A stretch of DNA of 50,771 nt from Candidatus Pacearchaeota archaeon (GTDB taxonomy: Archaea; Nanobdellota; Nanobdellia; Pacearchaeales; GW2011-AR1), in contig NZBT01000012.1 in assembly GCA_002688015.1 (NCBI GenBank), positions 1 through 50,771 of the forward strand, written 5' to 3'. Position numbers and translations under genes: made by a program. Below, piece after piece: positions 1 through 8,018 of this stretch. The notes under the pieces were generated by a model, which saw nothing but the letters and a program-made list of their open reading frames with translations, was not told the DNA's origin and ran no database searches. The stretch's first letter is position 1, and every line of letters starts with the position of its first letter.

Positions 1-103
1 AAAGTCCGTATTGGAATAAACCCAGAGTGAGAAAAATCAAGAAGAAATAATTTTTTTAGCTAAAATAGCTCCCGCTTACTTAACAATGCATAACACTGGA
101 AAG

Positions 104-112
104 TTTTAAATA
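104..112 (+). promoter_or_regulatory. TATA-like element (TTTTAAATA) upstream of the rpl7ae operon
   Basis: Archaeal TATA-like sequence ~120 nt before the L7Ae start, implying a ~100-nt leader. Confidence 0.5.
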
Positions 113-234
113 CCCTGATTTTGAATGATAACTAATCGACTTGAAAAAGTTGATAACCCTAACTTTACAAAGTTAGAAACTAAACCAATGAAGTGCAAAT
201 CTCTCGGGATTTGAATTCAAACACGGAGGTCACA

Positions 235-564
235 ATGGTTGACTTCTACAGTATTGTTGAAAAAGCAAGAAAAACAGGAAAAATCGATAAAGGCACGAAT
301 GAAGCGACAAAAGCAGTCGAACTTGGAGTTGCGAAGCTAGTTGTTTATGCGGCTGATGTTGAACCAAAAGAAATTGTACAGCATTTCCCTGCTTTATGTA
401 AGGAAAAAGGAATTCCTTGCGTTGAAGTTGATAGCAAAGAAAAACTTGGAGTTGCCGTAGGCATTCCAGTTAGTTCTGCAGCAGTTGCAGTTGTTCAGGC
501 TGGGGAATCTGAGAAAGACATAGCCAACATTAAAGAAGAAGAAGCAGAAGAAGCTGCAGAATAG
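235..564 (+). CDS. rpl7ae: 50S ribosomal protein L7Ae
   Basis: ORF 193-564. Internal ATG at 235 follows GGAGGT. Protein KGTNEATKAVELGVAKLVVYAADVEPKEIVQHFPALCKEKGIPCVEV is typical L7Ae. Confidence 0.95.
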   Translation: MVDFYSIVEKARKTGKIDKGTNEATKAVELGVAKLVVYAADVEPKEIVQHFPALCKEKGIPCVEVDSKEKLGVAVGIPVSSAAVAVVQAGESEKDIANIKEEEAEEAAE

Positions 565-605
565 GCTAAACTTTAGAAAAGTTTAATCAAATAGGAATAA
601 ACAAA

Positions 606-905
606 ATGGCAAAGCAACAAAAAATCAAGGATAAGACTGGGGAAGGAAAGGAAAGTTCTAAAAGTCTTTCTGGAAGAGAAGTGGTTAATGCTCTTGTAGA
701 GAGTTTTGTTGGAAGAACAGGAGCGAGGGGAGAGGTTACACAAGTTATTGTTAAAATTCTATCAGGAAGAAATGAGAGTAGAAGTATGAGAAGAAATGTT
801 AAAGGCCCTGTGAAGATTGGAGATTTACTTACATTAAGAGAAACAGAAATTGAAGCCCAGAGATTGAGGGGAAACAGGGGCGGCGGTAGAGGCAGGGGAA
901 GTTAA
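606..905 (+). CDS. rps28e: 30S ribosomal protein S28e
   Basis: FVGRTGARGEVTQVIVKILSGRNESRSMRRNVKGPVKIGDLLTLRETEIEAQRLR matches S28e. Confidence 0.95.
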   Translation: MAKQQKIKDKTGEGKESSKSLSGREVVNALVESFVGRTGARGEVTQVIVKILSGRNESRSMRRNVKGPVKIGDLLTLRETEIEAQRLRGNRGGGRGRGS

Positions 906-906
906 A

Positions 907-1200
907 ATGGGAGAAATAACTATTGATGGAGTAGTCGGAAGAGAGATTATATTAGGTGGGGAAGAAGCTTGGCCTTATGATGGAACCCTAAGTTTTAATG
1001 GAAATTCAGATGGATGTATTATTCTTGGAGATCATGGAAGAGATCATGGAGAAATAGTTATCGATACAGAGGTTGAGGGTGTTAGATATGCTGATGGAGA
1101 AGTAAGTAATAGAGCTGAAGGGGAGTTGACGATTAATGGAAAAATAGACAGGTGTGTAGTTATTACAGGCCATGGCTTAACCGAGGGTGAAAATGCCTAA
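907..1200 (+). CDS. hypothetical protein within the ribosomal operon
   Basis: 97-aa ORF between rps28e and rpl24e, overlapping the rpl24e start; no family recognised. Confidence 0.7.
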   Translation: MGEITIDGVVGREIILGGEEAWPYDGTLSFNGNSDGCIILGDHGRDHGEIVIDTEVEGVRYADGEVSNRAEGELTINGKIDRCVVITGHGLTEGENA

Positions 1201-1456
1201 ATGTGTATTTTGTGGAAAAGATGAATTGAGCTTTAAAGGAACTCATTTAGTTCTAAATGAAGGAAGTGTATTATACTTTTGTTCTAGTAAATGTCAGAAG
1301 AATGCAAGGAAATTAAAGAGAGATAAGAGAAAGGTTAGATGGTCTGAAGCTTTCCATGAAACAAGAGAAAAAGCTAGAGTAAGAGCAGAAGCAAAGAAAG
1401 AATCTGAGAAAGAAGTTAAGGAAGAGAAAAAAGAAGTGAAGAAAAAGAAGAAATGA
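1193..1456 (+). CDS. rpl24e: 50S ribosomal protein L24e
   Basis: MPKCVFCGKDELSFKGTHLVLNEGSVLYFCSSKCQKNARKLKRDKRKVRWSEAFH: CxxC...CxxxC zinc motif and L24e signature. Lysine-rich tail. Confidence 0.95.
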   Translation: MPKCVFCGKDELSFKGTHLVLNEGSVLYFCSSKCQKNARKLKRDKRKVRWSEAFHETREKARVRAEAKKESEKEVKEEKKEVKKKKK

Positions 1457-1458
1457 TT

Positions 1459-1764
1459 CTATTGTGAGTTTTCTCTAAAATATCTTTGTAATTCTGGCCT
1501 GTCCATTACACCATTACGATTTGTGTCATAATCTCTTAACATTGCTGCTGATTTGTTTAAGGCATCTGCTCTTTTTTGTTCTCCTTGGCTAATAAGTGAA
1601 AGACCGAATCCCCCTCCTAGACATACTCCAAGAACTATTACTAGGGAGTTTTCTAGAATTACGCTGCTTTTTTTTCGTGGTGTACTTTCTGTAGGGGGAA
1701 GTTCCATGATTTTTTTATTAGAAAGGATTTTATAAATGTTTTGGGCTTTAAGCCCTTTCTTCAT
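1459..1764 (-). CDS. single-pass membrane protein with EF-hand-like loop
   Basis: Hydrophobic stretch SLVIVLGVCLGGGFGLSLI plus DYDTNRNGVMDRPEL, which fits DxDxNxxGxxDxxEL. Confidence 0.6.
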   Translation of the reverse strand: MKKGLKAQNIYKILSNKKIMELPPTESTPRKKSSVILENSLVIVLGVCLGGGFGLSLISQGEQKRADALNKSAAMLRDYDTNRNGVMDRPELQRYFRENSQ

Positions 1765-1770
1765 ATTCGT

Positions 1771-2025
1771 TTAGCCAATCTTCTCTAACTGCATAAATTT
1801 CTCCATTCCAAGCATCATTTCCCATTCTTGGCGATTCTGGAGGAAACCAAGCTCCTTCTTGAATCCCTGCCAATCTTCGAAAGTCCAACGATCTTCTGGA
1901 AGTATAATGCCTCCTGTTTTTGCTTGAACTACAATGTATCCTTCAGCAGGAGATCCAATTGAAACTATATGGCTTTGATTATTTTCTCGTTCAGTTATTC
2001 TTTCTAATCCGATTTCATTTTCCAT
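1771..2025 (-). CDS. hypothetical protein
   Basis: 84-aa ORF, convergent with rpl24e. Confidence 0.5.
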   Translation of the reverse strand: MENEIGLERITERENNQSHIVSIGSPAEGYIVVQAKTGGIILPEDRWTFEDWQGFKKELGFLQNRQEWEMMLGMEKFMQLEKIG

Positions 2026-2075
2026 AAAAAATCTATTAGGAATCTGTTTTTAAGTCTTTCTTTTAACAGAACACA

Positions 2076-2164
2076 GTCCGAATAAATCCAATACGTCCGA
2101 TAACTTTTAGTTCTGTCCGAGAAGTGTCCGAATAAAGAGGCTTTGTGTATAAAGTCTGAATAAA
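2076..2164 (+). repeat. cluster of five GTCCGA(ATAAA)-type direct repeats
   Basis: GTCCGAATAAA at 2076 and 2126, GTCCGATAA at 2095, GTCCGAGAA at 2115, GTCTGAATAAA at 2154. Confidence 0.6.
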
Positions 2165-2259
2165 GGCTTACTTTTTGCACAGAATTAAACGACCGTTTTA
2201 TTTGATTTCAGAACGTGTATAAAACTCTTTCTCCTCAGTAGAATAACAAAAGAGGAAAA

Positions 2260-2499
2260 ATGGCATTAGATCCAACTGTATTCGCGGGGCTTTTAGGAGG
2301 AATTGGAGGTTTAACAAGAGGTGTCGTTGGTTTATTGAAGGCTATGTCTTTACGAAGGAGAGTTCTATGGGTTATTATGCAATTACTGTGGTTGTGGCAA
2401 TTATTATAGGAATATTTGTGGGGATTATTTTTGACTTTGATCCTAGACTCTCACTATTAGCAGGTTATGCAGGAACAGATATTCTTGAAGGGATATAGG
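2260..2499 (+). pseudogene. small membrane protein gene interrupted by a one-base frameshift (or -1 recoding)
   Basis: Frame 1 from ATG 2260: MALDPTVFAGLLGGIGGLTRGVVGLLKAMSLRRRVLW. Frame 3 from ~2367: GYYAITVVVAIIIGIFVGIIFDFDPRLSLLAGYAGTDILEGI*. One extra G in the GGG run at 2369-2371 joins them. Confidence 0.6.
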
Positions 2500-2539
2500 T
2501 CTTTCAAAGTTGATAAGGTATATGTGAGAAAGAAGTAAA

Positions 2540-2779
2540 ATGACAAAGTTAACAATCCATTTAGATGAACCCATCTTTAATATTATAAAGAAACGAGCTA
2601 AGAAAAATCTTCTAACTTCAAGAGAACAAATAGAAGATATTGTTCGACGTTCTGCAGTTTCTTATAAAAACCAAGACAAGCTATCAGCGCTTAAGCCAGA
2701 TGATAAATTGATTGCTGTTTTTTCTAGAGAGAATCGTGGTAGGAAGCCGAAGAAGAAAAAGAAAGGAAAGAAGAAGTAA
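2540..2779 (+). CDS. small basic protein, possibly ribbon-helix-helix-like at the N-terminus
   Basis: MTKLTIHLDEPIFNIIKKRAKKNLLTSREQIEDIVRRS followed by a KKKKKGKKK tail. Confidence 0.5.
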   Translation: MTKLTIHLDEPIFNIIKKRAKKNLLTSREQIEDIVRRSAVSYKNQDKLSALKPDDKLIAVFSRENRGRKPKKKKKGKKK

Positions 2780-2866
2780 ATTTTCTGTTTTTTATTCCTG
2801 TAACTTAGTTCCATTCGAAAACTATTGCAAAAGGGTAACTAATGTAGTCACTTCTTTCTGAGAACA

Positions 2867-2885
2867 GTTTTATCGACGGTAAAAC
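2867..2885. promoter_or_regulatory. palindromic putative operator GTTTTATCGACGGTAAAAC
   Basis: 9-bp arms with one mismatch, upstream of the 3061 gene. Near-identical to the site upstream of gyrB. Confidence 0.5.
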
Positions 2886-3060
2886 GTGTTCATTAATTCA
2901 TAGTAATATCAAAAATGTTGCGTTGAAGTGAAAGAGTCTTTAAATAGAAAACTCAGTAAGACAATTCATGGAGTCTTTGAGGTGCGCAAAAGAGAACATG
3001 AATTACAGCTACAATTATTTAATATTCCCAACAAATGAAAGGAGGTTAATATAGATAAAA

Positions 3061-4170
3061 ATGAATAATAAAATTTTAAGTTTATCAGTAATGGCTTTAC
3101 TTGTGCTTTCTGTATTGCCTCTAGTAATTGCTGACGGAACTGATGTTGATGGAGGAATTGATGTTGATATTGGACATGAAAATCCACCCGTTATCTGTAA
3201 AGATAATACAAATAGATCTTGGTATCCAAACGATCAGACAATAAAGACTGCGGATTATTACGGAACTCCGGATACAAGCTCTTGTAGTGGTCAGTATTTT
3301 GACGTTCCTTTAAGAGGAGATTATGTCTTTGGAGGAGAAACAGTAACATACTGTGTTTATGCAGGAGATGATGATGGAGATGATAACATTGAAGATGTTA
3401 CTCTATTCGCTGATGGAGTTGCTGTTGGAAATTGTGCGGTTGTTATAGCTAATCCAAATCCAGCAACAGATCTTGGTAGTTTTGATTGTAATCCAGCAGA
3501 TCTTACAGATTTAGTTTCTGGGGATGGAAACATCTATGCTTGTACATTAACTGTACAAAATGGATGGACTGGAGATAAGTTAATCACTGTTAAAGCAACT
3601 GACGAAGAAGCTCACACAGCAGAATCAAACTCTGATATGTTAACAACAAACCCTGATTTATCTGTTACATTAACAGGATCAGTTTCATTCGGAACTGTTG
3701 AAGAAGGAGATGAAGTTACATCTAACACAGTATTCTTGAACAACGTTGGAAGTAATGGAGTTGTAATGGATATGTATATTGGATCTGACGATTATTTCAC
3801 AGACCCAACTACAGGAACAGCAGTTTGTGCTAACGATAATGGTGTTACAACAAACGGTATCCATCATGGACAGTTTAGTTACTATGCCACAAAAGGATCA
3901 GTTGATTCAGGAAGTAACGATAACCTATTCCCAGGACTTGGAGAGAGTACTCTTCCAAATGATTGTGTAGCAAATCTTGATGAATATACAAATATGACTT
4001 CCTATTCAGGAGATATTGAAGACGATTGTAGAATCATCAATCACGCTTTGGACACATCATTGCTAACACAAGGACAATCTATGTCTTTGACATTCCAGTT
4101 AAATGTTCCAGATACATGTGAGGGATCATTCTCTGATGGTAGCTTCCACTTTACAGGAAGAGTAGTTTAA
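3061..4170 (+). CDS. secreted surface protein, paralog 1
   Basis: Signal peptide MNNKILSLSVMALLVLSVLPLVIADG, AAAGGAGGTT RBS, extended similarity to the next gene. Confidence 0.85.
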   Translation: MNNKILSLSVMALLVLSVLPLVIADGTDVDGGIDVDIGHENPPVICKDNTNRSWYPNDQTIKTADYYGTPDTSSCSGQYFDVPLRGDYVFGGETVTYCVYAGDDDGDDNIEDVTLFADGVAVGNCAVVIANPNPATDLGSFDCNPADLTDLVSGDGNIYACTLTVQNGWTGDKLITVKATDEEAHTAESNSDMLTTNPDLSVTLTGSVSFGTVEEGDEVTSNTVFLNNVGSNGVVMDMYIGSDDYFTDPTTGTAVCANDNGVTTNGIHHGQFSYYATKGSVDSGSNDNLFPGLGESTLPNDCVANLDEYTNMTSYSGDIEDDCRIINHALDTSLLTQGQSMSLTFQLNVPDTCEGSFSDGSFHFTGRVV

Positions 4171-4251
4171 TTCCAAATTTGTTTTTTAATTTTTCTTTTT
4201 TTCTTTTCTTTTTTGAGATTGAGTTTCGTATGCTTTACTTAATCTTTAATT

Positions 4252-4292
4252 AGAGATTTTTACAAATCTCTTTATTTCTCTCTTGGCGAGAG
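4252..4292 (+). other. two adjacent inverted repeats between the surface paralogs
   Basis: AGAGAT-TTTTACAA-ATCTCT and CTCTC-TTGGC-GAGAG downstream of a T-rich stretch. Confidence 0.4.
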
Positions 4293-4404
4293 GTGCGTTT
4301 GTCGAGGATAACACTGTTAATCTTAGTTTTTAATTACTTAAAATTAATGAAAAAATATCATCAAGCTTTATATAACTGTTTTCCTTTTGTTTTTTACTAG
4401 AGGC

Positions 4405-4442
4405 GATATATGGAGTTAGTAAATCTGTTACTATCCTATATC
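4405..4442 (+). promoter_or_regulatory. 5' leader hairpin of surface paralog 2
   Basis: GATATA/TATATC, GGA/TCC and TAGTAA/TTACTA pair in register. Lies after the TATA-like CTTTATATAA and before GAAAGGAGG. Confidence 0.5.
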
Positions 4443-4465
4443 TTGTAAAAATATGAAAGGAGGTT

Positions 4466-5590
4466 TTGATAATCATGAATAGAATTTTAAGTTTATCAGT
4501 GATGGCTTTGCTTGTGTTTTCTGTTATAGCGATTGTGCCATTGGTGATTGCTGAAGGAGCTGATGTTGACGGAGGTGTTGATGTTGGCGTAGATAGTGAT
4601 GATGAGCCAGTTGTGTGTCAAGATAGTACACAAAGATCTTGGTATCCAAACGATCAGACAATAAAGACTGCAGAGATTTATGCTTCTGGACCTACACCAG
4701 ATACTAACGATTATGGTGCTAGTTTTTATGATGTTCCTGCTAGAGGAAGTTATGTGTTCGCAGGAGAAACAATAACTTACTATGTTTATGCAGCTCATGA
4801 AAGCGGAAAGGAGAACATAGAAGATGTTACTTTAACAAAAGATGGAGTTGGAGTTGGAAATTGTGCAGTTATTAATGATACTGTGGATCCAGCAACGGAT
4901 TTAGATGAATTTAGCTGTAATCCAGCAGATCTTGATGATCTTGATTCCAATGATGGAGACATCTATGCTTGTGTTCTTGTAGTACAAGGAGGATGGTCTG
5001 GAAGTGCTGAGATCTCTGTTGAAGTTGTTGATGAGGATGGAAATGTTGGACAGTTAGGTAGTTCTGACTTATTAACTATGAATCCTGATCTGAGTGTGAC
5101 TCTGACTGGGAGCGTTAGTTTTGGAACTGTTGAAGAAGGAGATACTGTTACATCCAATTCTGTGTTCTTGAATAATGTTGGATCTGAAGGAGTGGTAATG
5201 GATATGTATATTGGATCTGACGATTATTTCACAGACCCAAGTGGAGGAACAGCAGTATGTGCTAATGATAATGGTGTTACAACAAATGGTATTCACTTTG
5301 GACAGTTTAGTTACTATGCTACAAAAGGATCAGTTGATTCTGGAGATAATGATGGAGTCTTCTTTGGATTGGGTACAATAGATTGTATAGCAAATTCAGA
5401 TGAATATACTAATTTGACATCCTACTCAGGAGATCTTGATGATGATTGTAGAATTATTAATCATCTTGAAGAAGGATCATTGCTAACACAAGGACAGTCA
5501 ATGTCATTGACATTCCAGTTAGACGTTCCAGATACATGTGAGGGGTCATTCACAGATGGAAAGTTCCACTTTACAGGAAGAGTAGTTTAA
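4466..5590 (+). CDS. secreted surface protein, paralog 2
   Basis: Signal peptide (MNRILSLSVMALLVFSVIAIVPLVIAEG; start possibly 4475). Near-identical C-terminus DVPDTCEGSFTDGKFHFTGRVV to paralog 1. Confidence 0.85.
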   Translation: MIIMNRILSLSVMALLVFSVIAIVPLVIAEGADVDGGVDVGVDSDDEPVVCQDSTQRSWYPNDQTIKTAEIYASGPTPDTNDYGASFYDVPARGSYVFAGETITYYVYAAHESGKENIEDVTLTKDGVGVGNCAVINDTVDPATDLDEFSCNPADLDDLDSNDGDIYACVLVVQGGWSGSAEISVEVVDEDGNVGQLGSSDLLTMNPDLSVTLTGSVSFGTVEEGDTVTSNSVFLNNVGSEGVVMDMYIGSDDYFTDPSGGTAVCANDNGVTTNGIHFGQFSYYATKGSVDSGDNDGVFFGLGTIDCIANSDEYTNLTSYSGDLDDDCRIINHLEEGSLLTQGQSMSLTFQLDVPDTCEGSFTDGKFHFTGRVV

Positions 5591-5719
5591 ACAGAAGTTT
5601 TTATTTTCTTTTTTATTTTTCTTCTTCTGTTTTTCTTTTTTATTTTAATTTTTGTTTGAATTTTATAAGTTGTTTTGTAGTATAGAGATGTTTATAATTG
5701 GAAGGAGAGTAGAAATATC

Positions 5720-6169
5720 ATGAAAAAAGAGTTAATGCTTTTTGTTTTGGCTGTTTATGTGATTGGGATTTTGGGAAGTGTTTCTGCTAGCGGAATTGGA
5801 GGAGGATTGGGAATTCAGTTAGAAGTTACATCTTCAGATGATAATGGAGGAGATGATGATCCTGTTGATTCCAATGATGAGGACGATGATGAAGATGATG
5901 ATTCTGGAGAGGACGATGAGAATGAGGATGAAGATGATTTTTCTGTGAGTTCCGATGGGGATGGGAGCGTTATCTTGAGAGAAGAGAGTTTGAATATTTA
6001 TGAAAGCAATGTTGCTGAAACAAAGATTGTTCTTAATAGGAACCTTGTTGGGGAAGAGGAAATAGATCCAAAGATTATATTGGGATTTGCAATTGTCGAT
6101 ATTGTCGCGTTGATATTTTTTATTATTGTAATGGTTAAGTTTTTGAAAGCTGAGGAAAAGCGTAATTAG
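5720..6169 (+). CDS. secreted/membrane protein with Asp/Glu-rich low-complexity segment and C-terminal TM helix
   Basis: Signal peptide; DDNGGDDDPVDSNDEDDDEDDDSGEDDENEDEDD; TM IILGFAIVDIVALIFFIIVMVKFL. Confidence 0.75.
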   Translation: MKKELMLFVLAVYVIGILGSVSASGIGGGLGIQLEVTSSDDNGGDDDPVDSNDEDDDEDDDSGEDDENEDEDDFSVSSDGDGSVILREESLNIYESNVAETKIVLNRNLVGEEEIDPKIILGFAIVDIVALIFFIIVMVKFLKAEEKRN

Positions 6170-6281
6170 AAAGTAGCACTATTTTCATTGTCTTAGCATA
6201 GTTATATTCTAAGAGAGGTTATTAAAAAGATTGTTTTGGAGATGCTACAATACTTATAAAGAGAATACCTCTCACTTTGCA

Positions 6282-6866
6282 ATGACAAAAAAGGTAATAC
6301 TGTCATTGATTTTGGCATTACTGATTGTTCCTACTGTGTTTGCAGCTTTAACTGCAACCATTGGAAATCCAAGAATGGTTTTATATCACAATATTTCATC
6401 TGGGGAAATATTAGAATTTGAGAATTCTGTTACTGTTGATAATAAGAATGATTTTGATGTTATTATTAATATTGATCCTGCTGGAGTTTGGGAAGATAAG
6501 ATTACTGTTTCAGAGCCAGAGTTTGTAATGCCTGCTGGGGAAAGAAGGCCAGTTACATATACTGTTAAAATTGATGAAGCTGGATATTTTGAAGGAGATG
6601 TTATTGTTTCCTTTTCAGGAGGAAATGAGACCAATACTCTTTCATTAGCTCAAGAGCTTGTTGTAATTGCTTCAGATTCTAATGCCTCTGGTTTAGGAAA
6701 TGAGAATGGAGGGCTGGGAGCAGGAATTATTATTTCAATTGTAGCTCTTGTTATCTTATTGATCTTGATTGCGATTTTAGCTAATAGAGAGAAGAAAGGG
6801 AAGAAAGGGAAGAAAGGGAAGAAAGGGAAAGGAAACGGGAATAAGTCGGGGGGAAAGAAGAAATGA
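6282..6866 (+). CDS. membrane-anchored surface protein with lysine-rich tail
   Basis: Internal ATG 6282 (MTKKVILSLILALLIVPTVFA). TM IIISIVALVILLILIAIL then KKGKKGKKGKKGKGNGNKSGGKKK. Confidence 0.8.
   Translation: MTKKVILSLILALLIVPTVFAALTATIGNPRMVLYHNISSGEILEFENSVTVDNKNDFDVIINIDPAGVWEDKITVSEPEFVMPAGERRPVTYTVKIDEAGYFEGDVIVSFSGGNETNTLSLAQELVVIASDSNASGLGNENGGLGAGIIISIVALVILLILIAILANREKKGKKGKKGKKGKGNGNKSGGKKK
6790..6830 (+). repeat. in-frame GGGAAGAAA tandem repeat (KKG units)
   Basis: About four copies of a 9-bp GAAGAAAGG unit encoding KKG repeats. Confidence 0.7.
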
Positions 6867-8008
6867 CAAAGAAATTAGGATTGTTATTAATTACTGGAAT
6901 ATTCTTGGTTAGTTTAATTGGGATTGCTTCTGCAGCTGATGTTGCTTATATAATACAGGTTTCTCAGAATGAAAAGCCAGAGTTTACAGATGCTATGAAT
7001 GATATTGGATTGACTTATGATCTTATTTTTGCTTCAGATGTAGGAAGTGTTGATTTCGATGATTATAAACTTATTTTATTGAATGATGAGAATTTCCCTA
7101 ATTGGGCAGAGATTCCTGTTAATGAAGTGCCTGCTGTTCTTGTTAATGGAAGACACATGGATGAATGGGGATGGACAAAGTCGATAAGTTCTGGATCACA
7201 AAGTATTCCAATGCATATTAATTTGACTGGTGCACATCCTGTTGGTTCTGGTTTGCCAGATGATGTAGTGATATACACAACAGAAGATGCCGATATTTAT
7301 TATTTAGATAATATTAATGTTTTTGATGGTATTGAGAAAGTTGCTTCTCCTGGTTTTGATTCTTCAGGAATTGTTATAGGAACAGTTGCGGCGGGGAGTG
7401 TTTTGACAAAATCTGGAAAGCCAGATACAAATGTAAATGCAAATACTGTTTTCTTTGGAATTTATGAGTCTGATTTTTGGACTGCAGATACAGAGCAGTT
7501 ATTTAAGAATTCTTTATTATTTACTTTAGAGGATGAAGATTTTCCTGTTTCTTTAGAAGAAGGGCAAAACTTGATTTCTTTACCTATACTTGGAAGTATT
7601 GATGCTGAGGACTTTATTGATGATAATCCTGGAGTTGTAAGTGTTAAAGAGTTTGTTAATGGAGAGTTAGTAGATGCAACAACTATTGAGAATGATAAAG
7701 CTTACTTTATTGAAGTTGATGAAGGAACAGGAGGAGTAGATGTAATATTTACAGGGCCAGGACCACTAGGAGAGAGAAATGTTGCTTTAGATGATGGAAT
7801 GAACCTAGTTGGTGTAACGTCTCTTTCAGATATTGATTTAGATACTTTGCCCGCTAATATTAAGGAAGTTTCGAGAAGAGGAGCAAATGGAGTATATGAT
7901 ATTGCTACAAGATATTCAAATGGATGGTTTAATGAATTTCCACTAGAGCCAGGAAGAGGATACTGGTTCAAACTAAATGGGGGAGCTGTATGGAGTTATA
8001 GTCCTTAA
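6863..8008 (+). CDS. secreted surface protein with repeated LISLP/NLVGV-type C-terminal domains
   Basis: Signal peptide MTKKLGLLLITGIFLVSLIGIASA; EGQNLISLPILGS and DGMNLVGVTSL motifs ending in GYWFKLNGGAVWSYSP. Confidence 0.8.
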   Translation: MTKKLGLLLITGIFLVSLIGIASAADVAYIIQVSQNEKPEFTDAMNDIGLTYDLIFASDVGSVDFDDYKLILLNDENFPNWAEIPVNEVPAVLVNGRHMDEWGWTKSISSGSQSIPMHINLTGAHPVGSGLPDDVVIYTTEDADIYYLDNINVFDGIEKVASPGFDSSGIVIGTVAAGSVLTKSGKPDTNVNANTVFFGIYESDFWTADTEQLFKNSLLFTLEDEDFPVSLEEGQNLISLPILGSIDAEDFIDDNPGVVSVKEFVNGELVDATTIENDKAYFIEVDEGTGGVDVIFTGPGPLGERNVALDDGMNLVGVTSLSDIDLDTLPANIKEVSRRGANGVYDIATRYSNGWFNEFPLEPGRGYWFKLNGGAVWSYSP

Positions 8009-8018
8009 AGGTGAGGCT

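Noticed and set aside
3-50. C-terminal end of an upstream gene (…SPYWNKPRVRKIKKK*)
   Set aside because: Only 15 codons visible; could be the end of a ribosomal protein gene but too short to call.
2076-2164. GTCCGAATAAA repeats as a CRISPR array
   Set aside because: Repeat units are only 6-11 bp with irregular 11-28 bp spacing, and no cas genes are present.
3685-5296. Antisense ORFs within the surface genes
   Set aside because: Ser/Cys/Ile/Asn-rich composition, opposite to strongly coding frames, no RBS or promoter.
6790-6830. GGGAAGAAA repeats as a regulatory microsatellite
   Set aside because: In frame and 9-bp periodic, so length changes alter KKG count without shifting the frame; simple low-complexity coding repeat.
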